The notes under the pieces were generated by a model. The model did not search any database, was not told the origin of the DNA, and worked only from the letters and a program-made list of their open reading frames with translations. A DNA stretch of 64,000 nucleotides, from positions 34,960-98,959 of the forward strand of contig NZ_NIRR01000014.1 of assembly GCF_002204745.1 (NCBI RefSeq), given 5' to 3'. Below, in pieces: positions 50,546 to 58,878 of this stretch; positions within the stretch are counted from its first letter, which is position 1; each line of letters opens with the position of its first letter. The stretch comes from Hymenobacter amundsenii (GTDB lineage: Bacteria > Bacteroidota > Bacteroidia > Cytophagales > Hymenobacteraceae). The position numbers and the translations under genes were made by a program.

Positions 50546-50797
50546 TTAGAACAGCGAGTTCACGAACTCGACGTACTCCTGGCGGGCTTCGTCCTGGCCT
50601 TTACCGCGCAGGCCATTCCAGGCGTCGTATTTGGCAATGGCTTTAAAGTCGAAGCCCCCGGGCCGGTCGCCGGAAATGTCGCCTTCGCTGCCCTGCTTGT
50701 AGAGGGCGTAGAGTTTGAGCAAGGTCGTGTTATCGGGCTTGGTAGGCAATTCTTTGCTGCGGGCGGCGGCGGCTTCAAATTCTTGGGGAGTGGCCAT
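50546..50797 (-). CDS. Acyl-CoA-binding protein
   Basis: The 83-aa cytosolic protein matches the acyl-CoA-binding family in length and core. The pattern reads FEAAAARSKELPTKPDNTTLLKLYALYKQGSEGDISGDRPGGFDFKAIAKYDAWNGLRGKG, with LYALYKQ and KYDAWNGL holding the ligand contacts. It binds long-chain acyl-CoA as a carrier or buffer. Bacterial ACBPs are less common than eukaryotic ones but occur in Bacteroidota. ATG 50797 gives the standard N-terminus. Confidence 0.94.
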   Translation of the reverse strand: MATPQEFEAAAARSKELPTKPDNTTLLKLYALYKQGSEGDISGDRPGGFDFKAIAKYDAWNGLRGKGQDEARQEYVEFVNSLF

Positions 50798-50908
50798 AAG
50801 TTGCTGGAGGTGAATAGGAGGAATGGAATGAGTGAGGGAAGCCCGAAGCACTGTCAGGCTTCCAGATTCCCTCGGCAAAAGGTACGGATTGCGGACGAAA
50901 TAGTCGGC

Positions 50909-50937
50909 TTGCAGCGTTTATTTTGCGCGTATCTTCC
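50909..50937 (+). promoter_or_regulatory. Candidate promoter
   Basis: TTG (50909-50911) and TATCTTCC (50930-50937) are 18 nt apart. The amidohydrolase ATG lies 40 nt downstream. Confidence 0.5.
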
Positions 50938-50977
50938 AGGCACCGACCCATCTTTTCGCCTCACTTTCCTGCTCCTT

Positions 50978-52273
50978 ATGCTCAAACCGCTCCTCACTAG
51001 CCTGCTATTCGGCGGCGCCTTGCTATCGGCTCCGGCCGCCGTAGCCCAAAAAACCTACCTGCACTGCGGCCGCTTGCTCGATATGCGCTCCGACCGCGCC
51101 CAGCCGGCCATGACGCTGGTAGTAGAAAACGGCCGCATTCTGGCTGTCGAGAAGGGCTACGCCACCCCCAGCGGCCCCCAAGACCAGGTTATCGACCTCA
51201 AGAACCGCACCGTGCTGCCCGGCCTCATCGACTGCCACGTGCACCTGGAGGGCGAAACCAGCAAGGAGGAGTACCTGCGCGAGTTCACCCAGAACCCCGC
51301 CGACGTGGCGTTCGGTTCGCTCGACCACGCCCGCAAAACCCTGCTGGCCGGCTTCACTACGGTGCGCGATTTGGGCGGCTCGGGTGTGAACGTGGCGTTG
51401 CGCAACGCCATCAACCAGGGGAAGGTGGTGGGGCCGCGCATTTTCACGGCCCGCAAGGCCATATCGGGCACTGGCGGCCACATGGACCCCACCAACGGCT
51501 ACCGCCTCGACCTGATGGGCGTGCCCGGCCCGGCCGACGGCGTTATTAATAGCCCCGACGAAGCCCGGCAGGCCGTGCGCGAGCAGTACAAGCGCGGCGC
51601 CGACCTCATTAAAATTGCCAGCACCGGCGGCGTGCTCAGCGTGGCCAAAGACGGCTCGGCCGCCCAGATGACAGAGGCCGAAATAAGGGCCGTGGTGGAA
51701 ACGGCGCGGGATTTGGGCCTGGCCGTAGCCTGCCACGCCCACGGGGCCGAGGGCATGAAGCGGGCCATTCGGGCGGGCGTAACCAGCATCGAGCACGGGA
51801 CGCTCATGGACGACGAAACGATGAAGCTGATGGTGAAAAACGGCACTTGGTACGTTCCCACCATCACGGCCGGCAAATCGGTGGCCGACTCGGCCAAAAT
51901 CCCAAACTACTACCCCGCCCTCGTCACGCCCAAAGCCCTGGCCATCGGCCCCAAGTTGCAGGGCACCTTCGGGCGGGCCTACAAGGCGGGCGTTAAAATC
52001 GCCTTCGGCACCGATGCGGCTGTGTTTCGCCACGGCGTGAACGCGCTGGAATTCCGCTATATGGTGGAGGCCGGCATGCCGCCTATAGCTGCCCTACGGT
52101 CGGCTACCGTATCGGCCGCCGAGCTACTGGGCCAGACGGCTAACCTGGGCACGCTGGAGCCAGGTAAGCTGGCTGACGTGGTGGCCGTGGAGGGCGACCC
52201 GGTGCAGGATATCGAGGCCATGCAACGGGTGCGCTTCGTGATGAAGCAGGGTACGGTGTACCAGAATAAGTAA
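50978..52273 (+). CDS. Exported amidohydrolase
   Basis: The 431-aa product has a signal peptide (ending AAVAQK) and an amidohydrolase TIM barrel. Metal ligands are visible: HVH in LIDCHVHLEG, Lys in DLIKIASTGG (likely carboxylated), His in CHAHGAEG and SIEHGTLMDD, and Asp in FGTDAAVFRHG. The pattern is that of the Xaa-Pro/prolidase-like branch, including enzymes that cut C-terminal prolyl or related dipeptides. The substrate is not certain. ATG 50978 follows a good promoter. Confidence 0.92.
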   Translation: MLKPLLTSLLFGGALLSAPAAVAQKTYLHCGRLLDMRSDRAQPAMTLVVENGRILAVEKGYATPSGPQDQVIDLKNRTVLPGLIDCHVHLEGETSKEEYLREFTQNPADVAFGSLDHARKTLLAGFTTVRDLGGSGVNVALRNAINQGKVVGPRIFTARKAISGTGGHMDPTNGYRLDLMGVPGPADGVINSPDEARQAVREQYKRGADLIKIASTGGVLSVAKDGSAAQMTEAEIRAVVETARDLGLAVACHAHGAEGMKRAIRAGVTSIEHGTLMDDETMKLMVKNGTWYVPTITAGKSVADSAKIPNYYPALVTPKALAIGPKLQGTFGRAYKAGVKIAFGTDAAVFRHGVNALEFRYMVEAGMPPIAALRSATVSAAELLGQTANLGTLEPGKLADVVAVEGDPVQDIEAMQRVRFVMKQGTVYQNK

Positions 52274-52536
52274 TGATATGAACACGGGATACACCTGTTC
52301 CCGAGAGCCTGATAATTGCTTTCTAAGCAAGCATGTCTTGCATCGAAGCGTTAATTCCTCCTACCCAAAACCTACCTGGTGAATAGCAATGGCCTATTTG
52401 AAAAATAATTAGCGGTTAATGAACTTTTTTACAATAACTAGGCACGGTTGTAGCCCTGGCTATATATGCCGTTTCTATTTAAATATCGGGCAGCTGATTC
52501 GAACGGGTTCTTCTCACCTTTTTACTATCGCCTATT

Positions 52537-53187
52537 ATGAAATGCTACCTTATTGGTGGGGCCGCGGCCCTGTTGTTCATCGCCAGTGCTGGCCAGGCCC
52601 AGCAGTTACCCCGTGAGCCCGAAGCGCAATACCCCGAGCGCCCACGTGGCCAGGACCGATTCGATAATGCACGCACCTCCCAGCCTAACGCCGACCCGTT
52701 CCCGCACTACCGCTCCAGCCTCGGCCTGGAGATGGGGTGGGGCGCCCCTTATGGCTTAGGCGTTATATACGCCTACAATGTGTCGCCGGCCTTCGATGTG
52801 AATGTGGGCGCCGGCATCGGAGTGGGAGCCAAAATTGGAGTTGGTGCCCGCTATTACTTCCGGCCCGATCATGCGTTTACACCTTATGTGGGCGTGAACC
52901 TGGTACGCACCGGCCGGCTCGAAAACGTAAACGTGGATCTGAATGGCGAAGAAGCCATTTATTCGATGAGCCCGAGCGCCGTAGCACACCTGCGGGGCGG
53001 TATTCGCTGGCAGCCGGGCCGTATTGGCCTGCTGGGCACGGTGGGCTACGGCTCGCGCCTCACCGGCGACCCCGTCACCTACGATCCGGCGTACTACCCA
53101 AGCCCAAGCCTGCGCGACCTTGTACAGACCATCAGCCCCGGAGGAGTGGAGTTTTCGGTCGGAATGGTTATTGGCTTAGGAAGATAA
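52537..53187 (+). CDS. Putative outer-membrane beta-barrel protein
   Basis: The 216-aa product has a signal peptide (ending SAGQAQ), a charged linker, and alternating strands from about residue 55: SSLGLEMGWGAPYGLGVIYAYN, DVNVGAGIGVGAKIGVGARYYFRPDHAFTPYVGVNLV, GVEFSVGMVIGLGR. It looks like a small barrel, though the last residue is Arg rather than aromatic. Function unknown. The 263-bp upstream gap is AT-richer and should hold its promoter, which I could not identify with confidence. Confidence 0.7.
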   Translation: MKCYLIGGAAALLFIASAGQAQQLPREPEAQYPERPRGQDRFDNARTSQPNADPFPHYRSSLGLEMGWGAPYGLGVIYAYNVSPAFDVNVGAGIGVGAKIGVGARYYFRPDHAFTPYVGVNLVRTGRLENVNVDLNGEEAIYSMSPSAVAHLRGGIRWQPGRIGLLGTVGYGSRLTGDPVTYDPAYYPSPSLRDLVQTISPGGVEFSVGMVIGLGR

Positions 53188-53254
53188 ATCACTAGTGAAC
53201 AATACTTAGCCGCTATTCAGGATCATTACGTTAGACGGTACTACTAGCTTATAA

Positions 53255-53305
53255 CTATGCTAAAAATCCCGACGGCCTTTGCGGCTGCCGGGATTTTTAG
53301 CATAG
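53255..53305. terminator. Bidirectional terminator
   Basis: CTATGCTAAAAATCCCG and CGGGATTTTTAGCATAG are exact complements (17 bp) over a 17-nt loop. It lies between the barrel gene and a convergent gene. Confidence 0.88.
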
Positions 53306-53444
53306 TTGACTTTACTGTTAATTCTCTCTAATTCTGACGAAAGACACTTTGTTATTAACTTACCAAACAAGACGTTAATCTAATCGGTGGAGCAGGTTGA
53401 GCTGCATTAAGGCCTCCGTGTTGGGAGGCTAGCCTAGCAACCAA

Positions 53445-54539
53445 CTACCTTTTCAGGGCCTTTTTGGGCGAAATAAGCATCAATTTCAAGTTTAGGCGCA
53501 CCACGTCGCCCATGCCCCGGCAGCGGCTGAACTGCTTGGTGCCGTGGTGGCGGTTGAGCTCATGCTTGAGCTGGTTGACTTTCTCGCGGGTCGAAATGGT
53601 GTCGCGGCGCAGGCAGTCGATGAGGTCTTTGAGGCGGTGGCGCTCCGAGCGGGCCCGCCGGCCCATCAGGGTGCGCTCCTCGGCCTGGTACTGGCGGATA
53701 GTTTCGGGCTTGAGTAGCCGGCTGCAGAGCTGCACGATTTTGCGGTTGTCTTTGAAGAACTGGGGCAGGTACATGTTCTTCTTGCCCTCGTAGCACTGCT
53801 GGTCGAAGTCGATGGCCCGTACCCGGTACTGCTCATCCTCGAAGTCAAGCGTCACGTCAATCACGTAATTGTAAGCCCGCATATCGCCCAGCAGCCGGGC
53901 GAAGCACCGCTCGTTGAATTTCACGAACTCCTTGGCAATGCGTACCTGATTGAGATGAGGCCGCGAGAGGTGATGCAGAATAAACGCATCGCCCGGGATG
54001 CCGGCAATGTGCTCCTCGATAAGCGTGGGGCCATAGAGCATATAGTTGATGCTGTTGGGCGAGAGAATGTGCTCCAGCTCCAGCCCATAGACCCGTGAGG
54101 CATCGGCCTTTTTCACGTAGAAGTAATCGTAGTTATCGTTGAGCTGGTTGACGATGCGCACCCGAAATGGCTGGCTGTTGCCGAAGCGGCAGTAGTCGAT
54201 ACGGTCGGCAATGAGGTGCTCGGTATACGATAAGTCGCCGGCGGTTTTGAGCAACGCGTACACTTCGGCCAGTCCCTCGCTCAGTTCCCGCAGGGCGTTG
54301 GGCTCGTAGTACACCGTTTCCCAGAGCGAGTCGTTGCCCTGGCGGTCGAGGAGCGGGAAGGCGCCGGTGAAGCGGGCTAGGTCGGAATAGGTAACCGGCA
54401 GGCGGGTTTCGCGGTCGTATTCGAGTAGGTAGTTGCGCAGCAACTCGCCAACGGGGTACGTAATTTTCTTTTTCGAGATGAGCGTCACGGGCGGGCGGAG
54501 GTAAGGGCGAAAGAGGGGCGGCAGGGGTTGTTGCATCAT
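53445..54539 (-). CDS. Conserved protein of unknown function, possible kinase-like fold
   Basis: The 364-aa cytosolic protein has no signal or membrane segment. I do not recognise the family. A central region reads RIAKEFVKFNERCFARLLGDMRAYNYVIDVTLDFEDEQYRVRAIDFDQQCYEGKKNMYL. The RAIDFDQ strand after a conserved DMRAYNYVIDV could correspond to the catalytic loop and metal-binding Asp of protein-kinase-like or aminoglycoside-kinase-like folds, but a glycine loop is not evident. The C-terminus is basic and coiled (RRARSERHRLKDLIDCLRRD). Neighbouring genes give no functional clue. Confidence 0.65.
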   Translation of the reverse strand: MMQQPLPPLFRPYLRPPVTLISKKKITYPVGELLRNYLLEYDRETRLPVTYSDLARFTGAFPLLDRQGNDSLWETVYYEPNALRELSEGLAEVYALLKTAGDLSYTEHLIADRIDYCRFGNSQPFRVRIVNQLNDNYDYFYVKKADASRVYGLELEHILSPNSINYMLYGPTLIEEHIAGIPGDAFILHHLSRPHLNQVRIAKEFVKFNERCFARLLGDMRAYNYVIDVTLDFEDEQYRVRAIDFDQQCYEGKKNMYLPQFFKDNRKIVQLCSRLLKPETIRQYQAEERTLMGRRARSERHRLKDLIDCLRRDTISTREKVNQLKHELNRHHGTKQFSRCRGMGDVVRLNLKLMLISPKKALKR

Positions 54540-54641
54540 ACGCCCTTCCGGCGGCTTTCGCCGGAAATACCTGCCTGCGGGCGCTATGTAGCTGTTCTAT
54601 TGTATCTTCGCTAGCGGCCATCTTGCGGCCCGGGCTCCCTC

Positions 54642-55880
54642 ATGAAAAAACTCCTACTCACCCTCTCTATCGTGCTGTTATGCCCGGTGCTGTCGCCGGG
54701 CTGGGGCACATTTACGCACCGCACCATCACGCAGCTGGCCGTTTATTCGCTGCCCCCGGCCATGCGTAATTACTACTACCGCCACCTGCCGGAACTCGTG
54801 AACCGCAGCGTGGGCGACGAGTCCCGCGACCAAGACCCGGCAGAGGCACCCAAGCACTTCATCCAGATGGACCACTACGGCACGGACCCCTTCGGCATCA
54901 TGCCCAAGGAGTGGGAAAAGGCCGTGGCCAAGTACACAGCCGACACGCTGCGCAAGTACGGTACGCTACCTTGGGCCATCATCGAAACCCAGGGTAAGCT
55001 CACGGCCGCCTTCCGCGACGGCGACAGCACAGCTATCCTGAGCCTGTCGGCCGACTTGAGCCACTACGCGGCCGATGCCTACGTGCCGCTGCGTACCACC
55101 GAGAACTACAATGGCCAGCTCAGCAAGCAGGAAGGGCTGCTGGCGCTTTGGGAAAGCAAGCTACCCGAGCGGTTTATTGGCAAGTACAAGCTCCACAACG
55201 AACCGGGCCGCTACCAGAAAGATGCGCTTTCCGACGTCTGGCAGGTGGTGCAGGAGTCGTACGGCTTTTTGGGTGCCACCTTCGATTTTGAGGAGGACGT
55301 GACCCGCAACTACACGCCCCAAACCAAGTACGTATTCAGCCACAAATACGGGCGCACCCAGCGGGCCTACTCCGACGACTTTGCTGCTTCCTACCACGAA
55401 AAAGTAGGCGGTATGGTGGCCTTCCGGATGAAGCTGGCCCCGACGTTGGTGGCCTCGATGTGGATGACGGCCTGGAAAGAGGCCGGCTCGCCTAACCTCG
55501 ACAAGCTGCTGAAGCGCCCGTTTTCGAAAGCCGATAAGGACAAGCTCGACAACGAACTGAGCGCCTGGAAGGAAAACGTGCTCGTAGACCAGAAAAACCT
55601 GCTGGCCCTGGAGCCCATGAAGGCCGAAGCCCGCCGCGACCTTATCAATGCGGCCCGCGAAATGCCCACCTTCTCGGCCGATATGGAGGCGAAAAAGACA
55701 GTAGCCCCGGCCGCAACGCCGGTGGCGGCCGCGCCGACGCCGGCTCCGGCCGCGCCCACCAAAGTCAAGACTAAAGTGAAGCCCGCCGACGGACCCGCTA
55801 CCAAAGAAAAAGCCAAGCCTGCCAAGGCCAAGAAGAAGGCCGACGACAGCTGGGGCTCCCCCGCCGGTTCGGGCTGGTAG
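54642..55880 (+). CDS. Zinc-dependent phospholipase C/S1-P1 nuclease-like protein
   Basis: The 412-aa exported product begins after its signal peptide at Trp in SPGWGTFTHRTITQLAVYSLP, as in zinc-dependent phospholipase C and P1 nuclease folds, where the N-terminal Trp and several His/Asp bind three metals. Further candidate ligands are RSVGDESRDQDPAEAPKHFIQMDHYG and LSADLSHYAADAYVPLRTTENY. The last 75 residues are a Pro/Ala/Lys-rich, low-complexity tail (VKTKVKPADGPATKEKAKPAKAKKK). The activity is not certain; a nuclease, a phospholipase or an inactive relative are all possible. Confidence 0.82.
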   Translation: MKKLLLTLSIVLLCPVLSPGWGTFTHRTITQLAVYSLPPAMRNYYYRHLPELVNRSVGDESRDQDPAEAPKHFIQMDHYGTDPFGIMPKEWEKAVAKYTADTLRKYGTLPWAIIETQGKLTAAFRDGDSTAILSLSADLSHYAADAYVPLRTTENYNGQLSKQEGLLALWESKLPERFIGKYKLHNEPGRYQKDALSDVWQVVQESYGFLGATFDFEEDVTRNYTPQTKYVFSHKYGRTQRAYSDDFAASYHEKVGGMVAFRMKLAPTLVASMWMTAWKEAGSPNLDKLLKRPFSKADKDKLDNELSAWKENVLVDQKNLLALEPMKAEARRDLINAAREMPTFSADMEAKKTVAPAATPVAAAPTPAPAAPTKVKTKVKPADGPATKEKAKPAKAKKKADDSWGSPAGSGW

Positions 55881-55923
55881 CCATAGGCACCGCGGCCAGT
55901 TCGGCTTTCGGTTTTTACCTTTA

Positions 55924-55961
55924 AGGGGCAGCGCGGCCATAGGGCCGAGCTGCCCCTTTTT
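55924..55961 (+). terminator. Rho-independent terminator
   Basis: AGGGGCAGC and GCTGCCCCT pair, with an inner GGCC/GGCC contact, and five T follow. Confidence 0.85.
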
Positions 55962-55991
55962 CGTTTTCCGACTCCCTGCCCACCTTTTGCT

Positions 55992-56738
55992 ATGAAGTTT
56001 CGATTTCTTTGCCTGCCGCTGCTGCCCCTGTTGGCGTTGGCGCTACCCGCCTGTAACCAGCAGCCGTCCGAAGATACTGCCGCCACGCCCCCCCCGCCGC
56101 CCCCAGTGCCCGGCCCCGACCTGATGGCGCTGGCCGATTCGAACGCCGCCCGGCTGCTGCTGGCCTACGGCCGCCAGTACCCCGGCCACGAGGTGCTGCT
56201 GCAAACCCGGCTGGGCAACATGCGCATCCGCCTCTACGACGATACGCCCATCCACACGGCCAATTTCCTGCTGCTGGCCCGCAAGGGGGTGTTCGACGAG
56301 TCGGTGTTTAACCGGGTGGTGAAGGGGCTGGTTGTGCAGGGCGGGGGCTCGGAGCGGCGCACCATTGCCCTGCACAGCTACCGGCTGCCGCCCGAAATCC
56401 GACCCGGGCACTTCCATAAGCGCGGGGCCCTGGCCATGGCCCGCTACGATGGCGAAATGAACCCCGACCGGCTCTCTTCTAACAATGATTTCTACATTGT
56501 GCAGGGCGAGAAAATGCCGCCCGCTCAGGCCCGGGCCAACGCCGGCCGGCCCCTTACTCCCGATCAGGTGCAAACCTATGCCACCCTGGGCGGCGTCCCG
56601 GGCCTCGACGGCCAGTACACCGTATTCGGCGAGGTGGTAGAAGGCCTCGACGTTATCGACAAAATAGCCAACGAGCCCGTGGGCACCGATAACTGGCCCA
56701 CCACCGACGTAGACATTAAAGTAAAAGTGCTGAGGTAA
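55992..56738 (+). CDS. Cyclophilin-type peptidyl-prolyl isomerase, lipoprotein
   Basis: The 248-aa envelope protein has a lipoprotein signal (LALPAC, Cys21), a Pro-rich linker, and a cyclophilin domain. Its marks are EVLLQTRLGNMRIRLYDDTPIHTANFLLLARKGVFDESVFNRVVKGLVVQGGG, then HKRGALAMARYDGEMNPDRLSSNNDFYIVQG, and VFGEVVEGLDVIDKIA. It should catalyse proline isomerisation for folding outside the cytoplasm. The insert RRTIALHSYRLPPEIRPGHF before the core strand is typical of Bacteroidota members. Its stop lies 14 bp before the target duplication of the insertion element, so transposition has not damaged the gene. Confidence 0.92.
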   Translation: MKFRFLCLPLLPLLALALPACNQQPSEDTAATPPPPPPVPGPDLMALADSNAARLLLAYGRQYPGHEVLLQTRLGNMRIRLYDDTPIHTANFLLLARKGVFDESVFNRVVKGLVVQGGGSERRTIALHSYRLPPEIRPGHFHKRGALAMARYDGEMNPDRLSSNNDFYIVQGEKMPPAQARANAGRPLTPDQVQTYATLGGVPGLDGQYTVFGEVVEGLDVIDKIANEPVGTDNWPTTDVDIKVKVLR

Positions 56739-56752
56739 GGTAAAATGGGGCA

Positions 56753-56761
56753 GTGGTGATT
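56753..56761. repeat. Target site duplication, left
   Basis: GTGGTGATT directly flanks the left inverted repeat of the element. Confidence 0.92.
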
Positions 56762-56785
56762 GAGAGCATCAAAAAGTGTGGGGCA
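56762..56785. repeat. Terminal inverted repeat, left
   Basis: The 24-bp end begins GAGAGCATCAAAAAGTGT and is an exact complement of 59620-59643. Confidence 0.95.
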
Positions 56786-56791
56786 CTTGGG

Positions 56792-58183
56792 CTAAGCGGC
56801 CATCTGCATCGGTTCCGCTGGCACTGACCGAAAGCCCGGATACTGCTGTCGGAAACAGTCTTCCCATTCCTCGTTGAGCACCTTGGTGCGGGCCTGTACG
56901 AGCAGATGCGCGCCCTTTTTGGTCCACTGCATCTGCTGTCGCTTCACCATTCGCTTGGCCAGCACCTGGTTCACGGCCGACTCCACAAAGCCCGTAGACA
57001 CCCGTTCGCCGTAGTGATGCCGCTCGGAGTAGTCCACGATGAAGCTGCTGTTTTGCTCTACATACGTCTGGAAATCAGCAATTAATCTGCTCAACGGCTT
57101 CAGCTTACCATATTTCTTGGCCACCAGCGGGTCGTCTTGATGCGTGGCCAGGATATCGTCCAGATCCCTGATTTTTTCCACCGCTCGTTCCGCGTTGCCG
57201 TGCCAGAGGTGCCACTTGATGCTATGCAAACGGTCCTGCAGCGCTTTGCCACCGGCCGCATCGACCTGGACCACGCCCAGCGCGTACTGCCGCAGTACCG
57301 TCAGGCGCATGGTCAGGTGAAACCAGTCCAGGATGTGGGTGGACTCCGCACTCAGGTAGCTGGTCAGCGACCGCAGCACCGCGGCGCCGTCCGTGAAAAA
57401 TTCCACTGCTTGATTGGCCTGCAGCCCCTGCGAACGCAGCACCTCGAACACCCGTCGGCGCGGCTTGGCATCGACCTCCTGCACGAAACCGAAGCATTTG
57501 GCAGCCCCTTCGGCGGGAATGCTTTTGCCCGCAATCACCTCGAAACAGCCTTTTTTATGCCAGTGCCGGACGTAGCCACCGTCGAGGCCGACCACCAGCG
57601 GGTGGGGCGGGCACGGCAAGGCCTCGCGGTCGCGCTGGCAAACGCCGTGAAAAGGGGCCACTTCCTGCGGCAGCTGCCGTTCCTGCGCCTCGACCACGGC
57701 GTGCAGGTGCTGCTGGATGGTCGTGCCTGTGAGCTTCGCACTCAGGGGCAGCACGTCGTGGAGCAAATCGGCCGTTTTCTGGTAGGGAATCAGGCTGGCC
57801 CACTTGGTTTCCAGGTACAGCAACTCCGGCGTCACGTGCTGCGGAAACAGGTGCTGCAGGGGACTGAAGGTCTTCGGTCCGGCCTCGGTGGGTGGCAAGT
57901 AGTAGCGCGGGCTATCGACCGTGACGTTGCCGAATAAGGTTTTCAACTGGAGCGGGTAGCTGCCTTTCTTGCGCAACCCGCTGGGCTGGTGCGCCTGCAG
58001 GTGCGTCGTTATCTGCTGCCCAATCATCGTTTGCTGAATGCGCTGCAGCAGCTCCTTCGATTCGGCCAGCGTTAGGCCCACGCTAGCTAAGCTCAGGTCC
58101 TCCCGGCTCCAGGTGAACACGTCTTCGAGCAGGGGCTCTTCGCCTTCCGACAGGCACGCCACCAATTGTAGTTTGAAGTTCAT
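56792..58183 (-). CDS. ISKra4 family DDE transposase
   Basis: The 463-aa transposase moves the element. Candidate catalytic residues are Asp in VVGLDGGYVRHW, Asp in VEFFTDGAAVLRSL (with ILDWFHLTMRLTVLRQYALG after it) and Glu in VSTGFVESAVNQVLAKRMVKRQQMQW. The DWFHLTMRLTVLRQ and ESAVN-RM blocks are typical of the ISKra4 family. The first 180 residues form the DNA-binding part. Its start is only 20 bp from the resolvase stop, so the two genes are probably co-transcribed. Length is normal. Confidence 0.9.
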   Translation of the reverse strand: MNFKLQLVACLSEGEEPLLEDVFTWSREDLSLASVGLTLAESKELLQRIQQTMIGQQITTHLQAHQPSGLRKKGSYPLQLKTLFGNVTVDSPRYYLPPTEAGPKTFSPLQHLFPQHVTPELLYLETKWASLIPYQKTADLLHDVLPLSAKLTGTTIQQHLHAVVEAQERQLPQEVAPFHGVCQRDREALPCPPHPLVVGLDGGYVRHWHKKGCFEVIAGKSIPAEGAAKCFGFVQEVDAKPRRRVFEVLRSQGLQANQAVEFFTDGAAVLRSLTSYLSAESTHILDWFHLTMRLTVLRQYALGVVQVDAAGGKALQDRLHSIKWHLWHGNAERAVEKIRDLDDILATHQDDPLVAKKYGKLKPLSRLIADFQTYVEQNSSFIVDYSERHHYGERVSTGFVESAVNQVLAKRMVKRQQMQWTKKGAHLLVQARTKVLNEEWEDCFRQQYPGFRSVPAEPMQMAA

Positions 58184-58203
58184 GACATCAAGGGATTTAA
58201 GGA

Positions 58204-58821
58204 TTACAGCAAGGCCTTCACTTTACGAACCGTGTTGATGGCCACGTCGCACAGCTTTGCCGTTTTGCGCACGCTCAGGCCCGCGCGCAGCTGCCGGGCG
58301 ACGGCGGCATACTTTTTCAGAAAGACGGCTTTGTCTTCCTTCGCGCCCACCGGGCGGCCAATCGTGACGCCTTGCCGCCGCGCCTCGTCCATGCCCGAGA
58401 GGATGCGCTCGCGCAGGGTCTCGCGCTCCAGGCGGGCAAATTCGGCCAGCAGCGTGAACATGAACTGGGCGACGGGATTACGTTTGCCGTTTTTGAGCGT
58501 TTCAATCCCAAAGTTTTGGACGTAGATACTGACGCCCAGCTGCGTCAACTCCTCGACGATTTGCAGCACTTCCACGGTGGAGCGGCCCAAACGCGAGACT
58601 TCGCTCACCAATACTTTCTGGATGGCGCCCCGGCGGCTCAGTTCCAGCAACTGCTGGATGCCCTCCCGATCCTGATTCCGTTTGGCGCCGCTAATCTTCT
58701 CCGAAATCTCGGCCACCACCTGCACGGCCTGACTCTGGGCCACAGCGCGCAGGTCCTCCACCTGCCGCTGGTAGTCCTGCTCCTTTTTGGAGACGCGCAC
58801 GAAAATAACGGCCTGTTGCAT
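58204..58821 (-). CDS. Serine recombinase (resolvase/invertase type)
   Basis: The 205-aa protein is a small serine recombinase. The nucleophile Ser is in FVRVSKKEQDYQRQ (residue 11), followed by VSEVSRLGRSTVEVLQIVEEL and the long E helix AQFMFTLLAEFARLERETLRERI. A C-terminal helix-turn-helix (LSVRKTAKLCDVAINTVRKVKAL) binds DNA. Such enzymes resolve cointegrates or invert DNA by a 2-bp staggered cut. Start ATG 58821 lies 19 bp from the candidate palindromic site. The pairing with a DDE transposase suggests cointegrate resolution, as in Tn3-like elements. Confidence 0.93.
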   Translation of the reverse strand: MQQAVIFVRVSKKEQDYQRQVEDLRAVAQSQAVQVVAEISEKISGAKRNQDREGIQQLLELSRRGAIQKVLVSEVSRLGRSTVEVLQIVEELTQLGVSIYVQNFGIETLKNGKRNPVAQFMFTLLAEFARLERETLRERILSGMDEARRQGVTIGRPVGAKEDKAVFLKKYAAVARQLRAGLSVRKTAKLCDVAINTVRKVKALL

Positions 58822-58840
58822 GGCGCAAAGCTACCTGGGC

Positions 58841-58874
58841 TGTATCAAGAAAACCACTTGGTTTTCTTGATACA
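58841..58874. promoter_or_regulatory. 34-bp palindrome, candidate recombination or operator site
   Basis: TGTATCAAGAAAACCA (58841-58856), the dinucleotide CT, and TGGTTTTCTTGATACA (58859-58874) form a perfect 16+2+16 dyad between the passenger gene and the resolvase. Size and 2-bp centre fit a serine-recombinase crossover site. It could instead be an operator for the resolvase or a hairpin ending the passenger transcript, although no T tract follows it on the minus strand. Confidence 0.6.
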
Positions 58875-58878
58875 AATT

